A stretch of 39,335 nucleotides of DNA from Bacteroidaceae bacterium (GCA_017469685.1 JAFUFW010000051.1:1-39335); one strand, 5' to 3'; shown: positions 26,201 to 37,046, counted from the stretch's first letter. Notes: generated by a model not told the origin, from the sequence alone. A program made the numbers and translations.

Positions 26201-26758
26201 ATCATCGTCTCGGCTTCGTCAGACGCTCGCAACTATCTGACCATAGGTCGTCTCGACGATGGCTTCCCGCAGACAATTCGCGATAAATATACTTCGCCGA
26301 TAATGTTCACCGATGGCGCTACCATAGGCTTGCGCTTCCAGGTTATGAGCACCGCCGGCCAGCGCGAGGACGGCCGCGTGTGGGCCATGAGTGAGTTCCA
26401 GATTCATCCCGTAGAGTTCGACGAAGCGTCGCCCTACAACGCCAAACCGTGGGTCAAGGAGGCCTTCGACGCCCTGCAGCAGCAGCTCCAAACCATGCGC
26501 GCAGCCATCATCGGCGGTAACGTGACGGCCGACGACCGCGTAGCCTTGCGCGAGGCCATCGATAAGGCCGAGGAATCTCTGATGCAGGCTGATGCTATCC
26601 GCGATCTTCCACTCTCTACTGTCAGTGGTCATCGGTCCACGGTCAACTACTACGACCTCTCGGGCCGCAGACTTGGTGAGCCAGGCTTGGGTAGCAGTAA
26701 TTCGCGTGGAGTTATCATCCGTCGCGATGCCAGAGGCACGAAGAAGTTGGTGCACTGA
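23288..26758 (+). CDS. Large secreted DUF3472 protein with two F5/8 type C domains
   Basis: 1156 residues. Signal peptide ending near LRAQTTW. An N-terminal beta domain (about 28-165) resembles DUF5077. DUF3472 follows at about 172-460 (MAPSVHLWWGS, YQMVIGSDGMYSGIQMP, GIYSFLENFGNMGG). The first F5/8 type C (discoidin/CBM32-like) domain is at about 495-645 (QIFDGNTATYYHNKW). A beta-trefoil-like stretch lies at about 690-860 (YLYNIGAKKYLSLGS), and a second F5/8 type C domain at about 890-1045 (LVDRNTSTYYETWY). After a helical segment the end reads VNYYDLSGRRLGEPG, a Prevotella-like C-terminal motif. No catalytic site is known for DUF3472; coupling to GH27 and two carbohydrate-binding folds point to glycan processing or recognition. 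Confidence 0.8.
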   Translation: MRNPLIFLIAALANLLLPLRAQTTWQEKTDTIWPARHYRELDGVAIGDQMTKAWIDWKHAEGTVLVYGIHFPTGHVRADAVFKAKSGKKVTFGVRIVHPITGTVVLETSATSSKTSTAEQTMEIMPDTEIPYDGWYRFELTCPGGASTLDRLEVMKFQRTSPLTITDSEIFMAPSVHLWWGSKGTGAPSGQAFNWTYLEALYPSGYRNPATYQMVIGSDGMYSGIQMPTHTDGSYGHSVLFSVWDNGDVEKDRNLPDYMRAAALDLGPDAYATRFGGEGTGSSIRYNRDDLWEFDRWIQFLYNERPETNLVTVTDSKGNTTTTEYQSTLESVWFKMEGDAEWRYMGTLRRAGDNRQTSGIYSFLENFGNMGGNLMRRCYYRNGAMRSAATGEWYPLNYAGFGHTQDNGNRYSRFDYGHGVTKLYDNAFYLETGGYMGRRDSANTCTAPAQGQMQWVDTIDISRLTKRVDKAVTNNRSKTVRSLVEATRTVSDPATWRLIGYSDEETVGEGDFGRASQIFDGNTATYYHNKWKNGTVNFPHTFDFDAGQETTVSSIELYQSRDSGYRAKRLVIYTSENGTTWKAGTTNIDIEDTDYPTIYLPEPLTSRYFRVRFSQGYGTNLVINEIYFKHEYRLDDMLALAGRLFSECDQFGGYAPADLDSLRNVYADATCTDVDALRHAIDEVSATAQPLTFGVVAKAEHFTPLGVYQLHHVSGLGDLVAMPEGQLSILASEASNALEAYQGKCPVTDPLCNWMILHSEKYDDYYLYNIGAKKYLSLGSTASEITLTAEPEPVNVVSSSSGFAFAKAGKYLALAPAKELPFTLVTSASSATLFQLRTNHYLRPDEVLISELTRDAEREAHEDNNPEYLFQQGLQAYAKAFSGEAQTGTRLVRTSSSLTSNCNTTQQEAHSLAKLVDRNTSTYYETWYSGISWPAERPYLQARLAQPLQAFVFTFTPSQNSQYGQTDIPQDIIVSASSDARNYLTIGRLDDGFPQTIRDKYTSPIMFTDGATIGLRFQVMSTAGQREDGRVWAMSEFQIHPVEFDEASPYNAKPWVKEAFDALQQQLQTMRAAIIGGNVTADDRVALREAIDKAEESLMQADAIRDLPLSTVSGHRSTVNYYDLSGRRLGEPGLGSSNSRGVIIRRDARGTKKLVH

Positions 26759-26848
26759 TTCTGCAACACTCGTTTTGTTCCCTCCTCTGCGCTTCATTCG
26801 CGGCGTTAAATACTGTGAATTATTAAACAGCCTGTAATATGTTTTGTT

Positions 26849-26905
26849 AAAAACGGCTGCAAAGTTTTCCTTCTTATATCGAAAGGCTTAACTTTGCAGC
26901 CGTTT
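26849..26905 (+). terminator. Perfect 17-base hairpin terminator after the GH27-DUF3472 unit
   Basis: AAAACGGCTGCAAAGTT (26849-26865) and AACTTTGCAGCCGTTTT (26889-26905) are exact reverse complements around a 23-base loop, and the right arm ends in TTTT. It lies 90 bases after the stop. The hairpin is symmetric enough to stop transcription in both directions. Its right arm contains the -7 box of the next gene. Confidence 0.75.
26864..26895 (+). promoter_or_regulatory. Promoter of the TonB-receptor operon, embedded in the terminator
   Basis: TTTTC (26864-26868), 19 bases, then TAACTTTG (26888-26895). The same upstream element and spacing occur before the Lrp-type regulator gene and, with 20 bases, before the Nif3 gene. 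The predicted start is near 26902, 39 bases before the ATG at 26941. Confidence 0.65.
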
Positions 26906-26940
26906 TAGCATTCAATCGACTGTCAATATAATCAAGATTT

Positions 26941-29301
26941 ATGAAAAATGCACTTTTGGCTTTGTTCATGTCGGCTGCAGCTGTAGGCTTGTATGCCCAG
27001 CACGTCACCGTGAGCGGCCACATCACAGACTCTCTTTCACGTGAGACGCTGATCGGCTCAACCGTGCATGTGCTCGGAAGTTCCGACGGTACGACGTCCA
27101 ACTCCTTTGGCTTCTACACTATAACCCTCCCTGTCGGCGAAGTGGCCTTGAGTTATTCCTATTCCGGCTATAAGCCTTCTGAGCGGCGACTGCAGTTGCA
27201 CCGCGACACAGTCATCAATGTCAGCCTGCGGGCTAAAGACCTGCTGCGTGAAGTGGTTGTAGAGGCCGACCGCACCGACGCTGGCCTGCACGCTACGGGC
27301 ATGGGCATCACCGATGTCTCTATAAGCCAGATTGAGCACACACCTTCGCTGCTTGGCGAGACCGACGTGATTCGCACGCTGCAGCTGCTGCCTGGTGTGC
27401 AATCAGGCATGAATGGTATGGCTGGCCTCTATGTTCGCGGTGGCGCAGGCGACGAGAACCTCATCATGCTCGACGGTGTGCCTATCTACAAGGTGGACCA
27501 TCTGTTCGGATTCTTCTCGGTGTTCACGCCCGAGGCTATGAAGAAGGTTACGTTCTACAAAAGCTCTTTCCCTGCCCGCTACAATGGTCGTCTCTCATCA
27601 GTCGTTGACGTCCGTACGCGCGACGGCGATATGCAGCGCTACCATGGTTCGGCAAGCATAGGACTGCTCACAAGCCGCCTGAATTTCGAAGGGCCTATTG
27701 TCAAAGACCGCACCTCATTCAGCCTCTCGGCACGCACAAGCTACTGGGACTGGGTAGCCCGGCCTTTCATGCCCAAGGACTCGAAGTTCGGCTATAAATT
27801 CTACGACCTTAACGCCAAGCTCAACCATCGCTTCTCCGACCGCGACCGTCTTTACCTGAGTTTTTATCAGGGGCAGGACCGCCTGAAGAGCGACTACGAG
27901 GACAAGTGGGGGGCACATGACGAGTACACCGAGCGCTACGGCGACAATATGCGCTGGGGCAATACGCTTGCTTCGCTGCGCTGGAACCACGTCTTCACCG
28001 ACCAGCTTTTTGCCAATGCCACGGTCTCGACAAACAACTATAAGATGCAGCTGAAGAGCTACGATAAGGAGATAACACCCGCAGGCAGGTCGGAGAACGC
28101 ATCGGGAAGTTTCCGCTCGAGCATTCACGATGTGACGGCTCAGATAGACTTCGACTACGACCCGCGCCCGCAACACCGCATACAGTTCGGGGCCGCATAC
28201 ACGCGCCACAACTTCCGCCCCGAGAGCTCGTCGACAGAAATCGTGGAGTCGGCTTCGGGGAAGGTGATGCTCGACACTACCTATGCTATGCCTGTCCGCA
28301 ATATCCCAGCAGATGAAGTCATGATGTATGCCGAGGACAGCTGGCGCCTGACGCCCACCCTGCACCTGACTCCCGGCCTGGCATATACGCTCTTCCACGT
28401 TGACGGCACCAGCTACAGCGCCTTGCAGCCTCGTCTGTCGCTGCGATGGCAGGTGGCCGAAGCGTGGGCTGTAAAGGCCGCATACTCCGAGATGGCTCAG
28501 TACATTCACCTGCTCACGTCGATGCCCATAGCCATGCCCACCGACCTGTGGGTGCCTATCACCAGCAATATCAAACCAGAGCGTGCAAGCCAGTTCTCAC
28601 TGGGCGCTTATTTCACCGGGCTTGAGGGCTGGGAGACGTCGGTTGAGGGCTACTACAAGGACCTCCGCAACGTCCTGGAATACCGCGACGGCATGAGCTT
28701 CTTCGGCTTCTCGGGCTCGTGGGAGAACCTCGTGGCAGTGGGCACAGGCCGTGCGGCAGGCCTCGAATTCCTGCTTCGCAAGACCACCGGCCGCACCACC
28801 GGTTGGCTGGCTTACACGCTGGCTAAGAGCACACGCAAGTTCAGCCGCGACAGCGGAGTTAACGACGGGCAGCGCTTCCCCTTCACCTTCGATCGTCGCC
28901 ACACGCTCAACGTCGTTGTCAATCATAAGTTCTCGCAGCGCCTCGACCTTGACGGCACATGGATGTTCCATTCGGGCGAAGCGGCCACAGTGGCCACACA
29001 GAAGGGCACTGTCATGAACCCCAACGACGGTACCCTGAAGGAGGTCTATTATGTACCTTCGCGCAACAATTATCGCCTGCCTTGCAGCCACACGCTCTCT
29101 CTCGGGCTGAACGTGCGCAAGCAGCTCAAGTGCGGGGCTGAGCGTACGTGGAACGTCAGCGTCTACAATGCCTATAATGCCATGAATCCTACACTTGTCT
29201 ATCGCAAATACGATGACTGGGGCGGCTACAGCCACGACAAGCTGACGAAGTTCACGCTGCTGCCATGCATCCCATCGTTTACTCTAACATATAAATGGTA
29301 A
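26941..29301 (+). CDS. TonB-dependent outer-membrane receptor with N-terminal carboxypeptidase-regulatory-like domain
   Basis: 786 residues. Signal peptide (MKNALLALFMSAAAVGLYAQ); a CarboxypepD-reg-like domain at about 22-108 (VTVSGHITDSLSRETLIGST ... YSYSGYKPSERRLQL); a plug at about 115-230 (LLGETDVIRTLQLLPGVQSG, LYVRGGAGDENLIMLDGVPI); then a beta-barrel ending in FTLTYKW, an aromatic terminal residue as in outer-membrane proteins. It is shorter than SusC receptors (about 1000) and has no SusD partner; instead a DUF4249-like lipoprotein follows four bases later. This pairing is recurrent in Bacteroidota. The substrate is unknown. Confidence 0.9.
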   Translation: MKNALLALFMSAAAVGLYAQHVTVSGHITDSLSRETLIGSTVHVLGSSDGTTSNSFGFYTITLPVGEVALSYSYSGYKPSERRLQLHRDTVINVSLRAKDLLREVVVEADRTDAGLHATGMGITDVSISQIEHTPSLLGETDVIRTLQLLPGVQSGMNGMAGLYVRGGAGDENLIMLDGVPIYKVDHLFGFFSVFTPEAMKKVTFYKSSFPARYNGRLSSVVDVRTRDGDMQRYHGSASIGLLTSRLNFEGPIVKDRTSFSLSARTSYWDWVARPFMPKDSKFGYKFYDLNAKLNHRFSDRDRLYLSFYQGQDRLKSDYEDKWGAHDEYTERYGDNMRWGNTLASLRWNHVFTDQLFANATVSTNNYKMQLKSYDKEITPAGRSENASGSFRSSIHDVTAQIDFDYDPRPQHRIQFGAAYTRHNFRPESSSTEIVESASGKVMLDTTYAMPVRNIPADEVMMYAEDSWRLTPTLHLTPGLAYTLFHVDGTSYSALQPRLSLRWQVAEAWAVKAAYSEMAQYIHLLTSMPIAMPTDLWVPITSNIKPERASQFSLGAYFTGLEGWETSVEGYYKDLRNVLEYRDGMSFFGFSGSWENLVAVGTGRAAGLEFLLRKTTGRTTGWLAYTLAKSTRKFSRDSGVNDGQRFPFTFDRRHTLNVVVNHKFSQRLDLDGTWMFHSGEAATVATQKGTVMNPNDGTLKEVYYVPSRNNYRLPCSHTLSLGLNVRKQLKCGAERTWNVSVYNAYNAMNPTLVYRKYDDWGGYSHDKLTKFTLLPCIPSFTLTYKW

Positions 29302-29305
29302 GACC

Positions 29306-30343
29306 ATGAAGAAGCTTTTTTTACTTTTGGCAACAGCGGCTCTGCTCGCCGTAGCGGCTTGCGAGCACGACTTAGATATCCGTACTGATGGCGAGCAGCA
29401 GCAACTGAGCCTGCACGGCTACATCTCGGCCGACTCGGCTGTGAACCGCATCGTTGTGGCGATGACGGGCGTGAAGGAGACGACGATTGTCCACCAGCCC
29501 ATCGTGGAAGTATATGTGAACGGCGAGTTTCGCGAGAAGTGCCGCGAAGCTGAGGGTGGGCAGGAGCGCTACGTCGTCATAACGACGCCATTCCACCCCG
29601 GCGACCGCGTGCGTATAGAAGTGAAGACGCCCGACGGTAAGCATCACGCCTACGTAGAGGAAACCGTCCCGCAGCCCATAGAGGGTATCAAGAGCGTGAC
29701 GGCTGAGCTGGTGAAGGACCATAAGTTCCTGGGTGAATATGGCTACATCGACGAAACGGCCGACGCCTTCGAACTGAAACTGACTTTTGCCGACAACGTC
29801 GGCTCGGCTGACTTTTACCGCTTCGCATCACCGCTCGTAGAGGTTACTCACGAGCATCGTTACCACGACCTCGAGGAAGGCTACAAGGAAGACATTGAGA
29901 GGGTTGTGATGCCGGTGAAGTTCGACTGCACGCAGGACCCCATACTCATGGAGGGCAACACCATAAAGCCAAGCGGCGACTTGGATATGCCTACCGTGGG
30001 CAACATCATTAACAACTACGGCGTCTTCACAGACAAACTCTTCCGCGACCGCGAGGCTACGCTCTGTGTCTACCTTCCCTTGAAGTTCCATCTGAGTTAT
30101 AGCAGTATGTACGACTACCAGAACATCGCAACTCTGGAGTCGGGCGTGGCAACAATAACCGTTGAGAGTATCACGGCAAGCGAGTACTATTACTTGAAAG
30201 CGCTGAATACCAGCGAGTCGGAAGCTTACGACGAAAACAGCGACCTCACCGGGCCTATACGTCTGCCGTCGAACGTACATGGCGGCACGGGCCTGATCGG
30301 TTTCAGCGCGTCGAGGTCAGTGAAGTGCATATTGACTAAATAA
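29306..30343 (+). CDS. DUF4249-like lipoprotein, partner of the TonB receptor
   Basis: 345 residues. Lipoprotein signal with the lipobox LLAVAAC, the cysteine being residue 19, so the mature protein is membrane anchored. The body begins with LSLHGYISADSAVNRIVVAMTG, then VEVYVNGEF and PGDRVRIEVKTPDG, the pattern of DUF4249 proteins: a beta-rich N-terminal domain then a longer C-terminal part. It lies four bases after the receptor gene and is followed immediately by a terminator, so the two make a two-gene operon. Family function is unproven; a surface or periplasmic accessory to receptor uptake is the reasonable inference. Confidence 0.8.
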   Translation: MKKLFLLLATAALLAVAACEHDLDIRTDGEQQQLSLHGYISADSAVNRIVVAMTGVKETTIVHQPIVEVYVNGEFREKCREAEGGQERYVVITTPFHPGDRVRIEVKTPDGKHHAYVEETVPQPIEGIKSVTAELVKDHKFLGEYGYIDETADAFELKLTFADNVGSADFYRFASPLVEVTHEHRYHDLEEGYKEDIERVVMPVKFDCTQDPILMEGNTIKPSGDLDMPTVGNIINNYGVFTDKLFRDREATLCVYLPLKFHLSYSSMYDYQNIATLESGVATITVESITASEYYYLKALNTSESEAYDENSDLTGPIRLPSNVHGGTGLIGFSASRSVKCILTK

Positions 30344-30385
30344 ATGCAGCCAAGAGGAGATGTTTATCCTCTTGGCTGCATTTTT
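30344..30385. terminator. Intrinsic terminator, shared by the converging operons
   Basis: ATGCAGCCAAGAGGA (30344-30358) pairs exactly with TCCTCTTGGCTGCAT (30367-30381), with an 8-base loop and T tail to 30385. It starts directly after the stop of the DUF4249-like gene, and the uvrA gene ends on the other strand 34 bases on. The A-rich left flank would also serve leftward transcription. Confidence 0.9.
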
Positions 30386-30418
30386 GTTTCTGACTGGCGA
30401 ACAATAATATCGCGGCCT

Positions 30419-33338
<2,920 letters not shown>

Positions 33339-33361
<23 letters not shown>

Positions 33362-34055
33362 TCATCTCAGTATATTTCGTCAACACGTTCACGTCCCTGC
33401 GGATGTGGTAGGTGCGTCCGTCGGCTCCTTTTGCCGTGACGTTGACGTAGTAGACGCCGTCCTTGATTACTTTGCCGTTCACCTTGCCGTCCCACTCGCC
33501 GTTGACGTCGTTCCACGAGTAGAGCTTGCGTCCCCAACGGTCGAAGACGGTGGCTTTGAACGAGACTATGCTCTTGTGGTTGTCCTTGGCCCGGTAAGTG
33601 TCGTTGTAGCCGTCGCCGTTGGGCGAGAAAGCGTTGGGCATTTCCAGGTGGCTTTCTGATACGGATACGGTGAAGCGCACGGGCTCCTCGTCCTCGGCGG
33701 GGTAGAAGATAGTGTCGCCGTTCTCGACGAATGTCGCCTTGCACTCTACGGTGAACGAGCCGCTGTGGAGGAAGGTGTATTCAATGTCCTCGTCAAAGCG
33801 GTGCACTATGATGTTCGACTCTTTGCCCGTCTCGTAGATAATCCATTCGTAGCGTGCCACAAAATCTTCCACGTCCTCGGGGTTGGCACGGAACGCGGCA
33901 GTCACGGGCGCCGAACCCGAATAGCTCTCGAGCTCTTCGGTCACCTGCTCGCCTTCGTCGTTGGCATAGGTGAAGGTGGCTGTAGGGTTGCACGTCTGCG
34001 CTGACAGCTCAGCCGCGCCACACATTATTAATATGTATAAGAGAAGTTTTTTCAA
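33339..34055 (-). CDS. Secreted protein with PKD-like and type IX secretion (gliding motility-associated) C-terminal domain
   Basis: About 238 residues if started at the TTG at 34055, which gives a signal peptide (MKKLLLYILIMCGAAELSAQ); the ATG at 34025 is the alternative, and the frame extends to 34154 without a signal peptide there. After TCNPTATFTYANDEGEQ, a PKD-like stretch ends in SGSFTVECKATF. The C-terminal domain reads MPNAFSPNGDGYNDTYR, VFDRWGRKLYSW, GEWDGKVNG and KDGVYYVNVTAKG. These are the hallmarks of the CHU_C / gliding-motility-associated domain used as a type B signal for T9SS export. The protein is probably exported to the surface. It lies between pfkA and uvrA on one strand and overlaps uvrA by 23 bases. 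Confidence 0.8.
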
Positions 34056-34150
34056 TTCAATTTCCTTTAACTCTAATCCATAATCTGTCTTTTCACGCCC
34101 GGCTCTGCGTGCTTCTTCTGGCGAAGCGAGTCTGAAGAACCACTGATTTC

Positions 34151-35131
34151 TCAAAGAGACAGCGCCTCAAGCGCAGTGATGAGTTCGCGCTTGAGCGGCT
34201 TGTCGCTCTTCACGGCATTGGAGAAGGGCACGTAGACAATCTCGTCGTTCTTGATGCCTATCATTACGTTGCGCTGCCCGTCGAGCAGGGCATTGATGGC
34301 TCCTACGCCGAGGCGGGAGGCGAGGATGCGGTCCTGTGCCGAAGGCGAGCCGCCTCGTTGCAGGTGCCCGAGGATTGAGACGCGCACGTCGAATTCAGGA
34401 TACTCATTGCGCACGCGCTCGGCATAGTACATAGCTCCGCACTTGGGACTCTCGGATACGATGACTATCGACGAAGACTTCGACTTGCGTATGCCGCGGC
34501 CTATGAACTGTGCCAGCTGGTCGACGTGGGTCTGCTCCTCTGGTATGATGGCTGCTTCGGCTCCGGCGGCGATGGCTGAGTTCTGTGCAAGGAAGCCTGC
34601 GTCGCGGCCCATCACCTCAACGAAAAAGATTCGCTCGTGGGAGTTTGCCGTGTCGCGAATCTTGTCGACGCACTCCATGATGGTGTTCAGCGATGTGTCG
34701 TAGCCTATGGTCAGGTCTGTGCCGTTGAGGTCGTTGTCGATAGTTCCAGGCAGCCCTATGCAGGGCACGTCGTACTCGGCGGCGAAGAGGCGGGCGCCGG
34801 TGAGCGAGCCGTTGCCACCAATAACCACGAGGGCATCGATGCCGGCCTCGACCATATTCTCGTAAGCCTTCTGCCGGCCTTCCTCGGTCATGAAGTCCTT
34901 TGAGCGGGCGGTCTTCAGGATAGTGCCGCCGCGCCCGATGATGCCCGAGACGCTCTCTGTGGTGAACTCCTTAATCTCTTTATGAATCAAGCCTTCGTAG
35001 CCTCGGTAGATACCTTTCACCTTGAAGCCGTTGGCTATGGCAGCGCGCGTCACGGCGCGAATGGCTGCGTTCATTCCGGGGGCATCGCCACCGCTGGTGA
35101 GCACGCCAATGCAATTAATATGTCTTTTCAT
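34151..35131 (-). CDS. pfkA: 6-phosphofructokinase, ATP type
   Basis: 326 residues. It phosphorylates fructose 6-phosphate, the committed step of glycolysis. The N-terminal [11 protein letters not shown] is the ATP/F6P site, catalytic D132 lies in PGTIDNDL, and [10 protein letters not shown] and [11 protein letters not shown] are family motifs. The glycine after the metal position (G108 in GGNGS) is the ATP-type residue; pyrophosphate-dependent enzymes have Asp there. Unusually, the preceding position is N107, where E. coli PfkA has the magnesium-binding aspartate (GGDGS). It probably shares a transcript with the gene upstream on the same strand, as no promoter box is seen in the 94 bases between. 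Confidence 0.93.
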   Translation of the reverse strand: MKRHINCIGVLTSGGDAPGMNAAIRAVTRAAIANGFKVKGIYRGYEGLIHKEIKEFTTESVSGIIGRGGTILKTARSKDFMTEEGRQKAYENMVEAGIDALVVIGGNGSLTGARLFAAEYDVPCIGLPGTIDNDLNGTDLTIGYDTSLNTIMECVDKIRDTANSHERIFFVEVMGRDAGFLAQNSAIAAGAEAAIIPEEQTHVDQLAQFIGRGIRKSKSSSIVIVSESPKCGAMYYAERVRNEYPEFDVRVSILGHLQRGGSPSAQDRILASRLGVGAINALLDGQRNVMIGIKNDEIVYVPFSNAVKSDKPLKRELITALEALSL

Positions 35132-35153
35132 ATTTCTCTTGGCCCTCTCCCGG

Positions 35154-35170
35154 CCTCCCCTGGGGGGAGG
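35154..35170. repeat. Small GC-rich palindrome upstream of pfkA
   Basis: CCTCCCC-TGG-GGGGAGG is an exact hairpin within a C/G-rich stretch from 35141 to 35176, just upstream of the pfkA start. It resembles in composition the elements at 10383 and 31561. Confidence 0.5.
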
Positions 35171-35225
35171 TGTCTGGCAGAGGATTTATTAATATTAGCT
35201 TTTTTGCTTTTTAGTTCTTCACTTT

Positions 35226-35894
35226 TCACTCATCAGCAACCTCAACCACTTCAGCCTCTTCGGCATCCTGTTTCATAGCCTCAACAGCCTGCTCCTGATC
35301 TAACCTCTGCTGCTCTGCTGCGAGGGCTTTGTGGATGCGGTAGCGGCGCATGCCGATGAAGAACTCAGAGACGCCGTAGGCTATGTAGGCTATGCCGAGG
35401 ATGGTGAACGGAATGGAGGCTGCCTCCATAGGCTTGGCAATTACGAATATGCCGGCCGCAATGATGGCCAAAGGCAGTATGTAGGCAGTCCACGATGTGG
35501 AAACTATCTGCCGGTAGCGTGTGAGCGCCGATATCTGTGATATGCCTATGAGCGCCAATAGGCCGCCGAGGACGTACATCAGTATGCTGACGAACAGGGT
35601 AGGCCACACCACAAGCATCACGCCCAGCAGCACCGAGCCCAGACCCACGACGGGGAACATCGGCAGCAGCGGGGCACCATCGTCGACAACTGTGCCTTGC
35701 TCAGCGGCCAGACGGCTCACCTTGCGAAGCTGCCGACGCGTATTGAAATAGCCTATGAAGGCCAGAACGCCCGAGATGATGAACAGTCCGCCTATGACCT
35801 GCACAAGCACGATAGTCATCTCCGCGGGGTTGCTCACGAGCAGGAAGCCGACGAGCAGCGCGCAAAGCGCCCGAAAAATATAACGTGTAAGCAT
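35226..35894 (-). CDS. HdeD-like (DUF308) multi-pass membrane protein
   Basis: 222 residues from the ATG at 35894. Six or so hydrophobic helices in short succession (FRALCALLVGFLLV, LVQVIGGLFIISGVLAFIGY, VVGLGSVLLGVMLVVWPTLF, ILMYVLGGLLALIGISQI, AYILPLAIIAAGIFVI, FTILGIAYIAYGVSEFFIGM) followed by a charged tail rich in Gln and Glu. The tandem arrangement of short helix pairs with G-x(2-3)-G turns is that of the HdeD/DUF308 family, implicated in acid tolerance in E. coli; the role here is unknown. The longer frame to 35933 begins upstream of the predicted transcription start, so 35894 is preferred. Confidence 0.8.
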   Translation of the reverse strand: MLTRYIFRALCALLVGFLLVSNPAEMTIVLVQVIGGLFIISGVLAFIGYFNTRRQLRKVSRLAAEQGTVVDDGAPLLPMFPVVGLGSVLLGVMLVVWPTLFVSILMYVLGGLLALIGISQISALTRYRQIVSTSWTAYILPLAIIAAGIFVIAKPMEAASIPFTILGIAYIAYGVSEFFIGMRRYRIHKALAAEQQRLDQEQAVEAMKQDAEEAEVVEVADE

Positions 35895-35920
35895 ATCGTT
35901 AATGATGGTCTTTTTCGGCA

Positions 35921-35928
35921 CAAATGTA
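35921..35928 (-). promoter_or_regulatory. Promoter -7 box (TACATTTG) for the HdeD-like gene
   Basis: The minus strand reads TACATTTG at 35928-35921, 26 bases before the ATG at 35894. A weak TTCG lies 20 bases further upstream. Confidence 0.5.
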
Positions 35929-36019
35929 CACATTAATTATTTATTATGCGAAGGAAAACAGGAAAAACTGCGTTGATAGAGATAAAAATGCAGCCGGGAC
36001 GAACATTTTTTGCGTTTCA

Positions 36020-36052
36020 TTTTCCTCTTTTCATTTCTTTGTCGTAACTTTG
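36020..36052 (+). promoter_or_regulatory. Promoter of the Nif3-family gene
   Basis: TTTTC (36020-36024), 20 bases, then TAACTTTG (36045-36052), 26 bases before the GTG start at 36079. This is the same composition as the promoter at 26864-26895. Confidence 0.65.
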
Positions 36053-36078
36053 CCGACGGAATAATAAGCGTGTAAGAC

Positions 36079-36876
36079 GTGATAATCAAGGAAATTATTG
36101 CTGCCCTTGAACGATTCGCGCCTCTGCCCTTGCAGGAAAGCTATGACCATGCTGGCCTGCAATGTGGATTGACAGAGACGGAGGTTTCAGGGGCATTGTT
36201 GTGTCTGGACGTCACTGAGGACGTCCTGCATGAAGCTGTCGACCTCGGCTGTAACCTCGTCGTGAGCCACCATCCGCTGCTCTTCCACCCGCTGCGCCAG
36301 GTGGCCGACACTACGCTCGTTGAGCGTTGTGTACGTCTGGCCATACAGAACGATATCTGTGTCTACGCAGCTCACACCAATCTCGACAATGCTGAGGACG
36401 GTGTCAACTACCGTATCGCAGAGAAGCTCGGACTTATCGACGTCCAGCTGCTCGAGCCGAAGACGGTCGTCATTGGGCAGCGCAGCGTAAAGAGCGGCAG
36501 TGCCGTCATCGGTTATCTGCCTCAGGCTGAGGACTCGCTCGCCTTCCTGCAGCGCGTCAAGCAGGCTTTCGGCGTGGAAGCCCTTCAGCACAATGCCATG
36601 CTTGAACGCCCGGTGCAGAGCATCGTCATCACCGGAGGTGCGGGCGACTTCATGCTCGACGCAGCCCTGCGTGCAGGCGCCGACGCCTTCCTCACGGGCG
36701 AGATGCACTACCACTGCTGGTTCGGCCACGAGCAGGAGCTGCAGATTGCTGTGCTCGGTCACTACGAAAGCGAGCAGTACACCCGCGAGATATTCCGCGA
36801 GATAATAGAGCGAGCAGCGCCTATGTTGCCCGTGTACGATACCGACGTCAATACTAATCCAATACAAATACTATAA
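36079..36876 (+). CDS. Nif3-like dinuclear metal-centre protein
   Basis: 265 residues, the short form without the CutA-like insert. Metal ligands typical of the family are visible: H64-H65 in VVSHHPLLFHP, D103 in AHTNLDNAEDG, and H228 and E230/E232 in LGHYESEQYTRE. Members form hexamers with a dinuclear metal site, often annotated GTP cyclohydrolase I type 2, but the physiological reaction is not settled. Start is GTG at 36079, giving VIIKEIIAALERFAPLP, which matches the family's N-terminus; no ATG is nearby. It is followed by a zinc-ribbon protein gene, a pairing commonly seen in Bacteroidota. Confidence 0.9.
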   Translation: MIIKEIIAALERFAPLPLQESYDHAGLQCGLTETEVSGALLCLDVTEDVLHEAVDLGCNLVVSHHPLLFHPLRQVADTTLVERCVRLAIQNDICVYAAHTNLDNAEDGVNYRIAEKLGLIDVQLLEPKTVVIGQRSVKSGSAVIGYLPQAEDSLAFLQRVKQAFGVEALQHNAMLERPVQSIVITGGAGDFMLDAALRAGADAFLTGEMHYHCWFGHEQELQIAVLGHYESEQYTREIFREIIERAAPMLPVYDTDVNTNPIQIL

Positions 36877-36879
36877 TTT

Positions 36880-37011
36880 ATGGAAGTTAAAGAAGTTAAG
36901 GAAGTTAAAGAAGTTAAGGACGGATGTCTCCTGGCCATACATTCAGGTTTTCAAACAACAGGCTGGAGTATCATCTTTAACTTCTTTAACATCCGCCGCG
37001 AAGCGGCATAA
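36880..37011 (+). repeat. GAAGTTAA(A/G) repeat spacer with a 43-codon ORF and inverted copies
   Basis: Immediately after the Nif3 gene, a nine-base unit (GAAGTTAAA or GAAGTTAAG) occurs four times (36883-36919), and an inverted copy, CTTTAACTTCTTTAAC, lies near 36974-36990. Between them is unremarkable sequence; the tail has a GCCGCGAAGCGGC palindrome. The direct repeats read as E-V-K four times within an ORF of 43 codons (36880-37011) starting one codon after the Nif3 stop. I think a dispersed inverted-repeat element is more likely than a real gene. Confidence 0.5.
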
Positions 37012-37046
37012 CTTCTTTGACTCCTCCTATTATTCAAAACAAACTT

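Noticed and set aside
34056-34154. N-terminal extension of the T9SS-type protein to the TTG at 34154
   Set aside because: The extra residues are charged and unlike a leader, and a good signal peptide starts at 34055.
36880-37011. CRISPR-like array
   Set aside because: The repeat unit is nine bases with no spacers and no cas genes are nearby.
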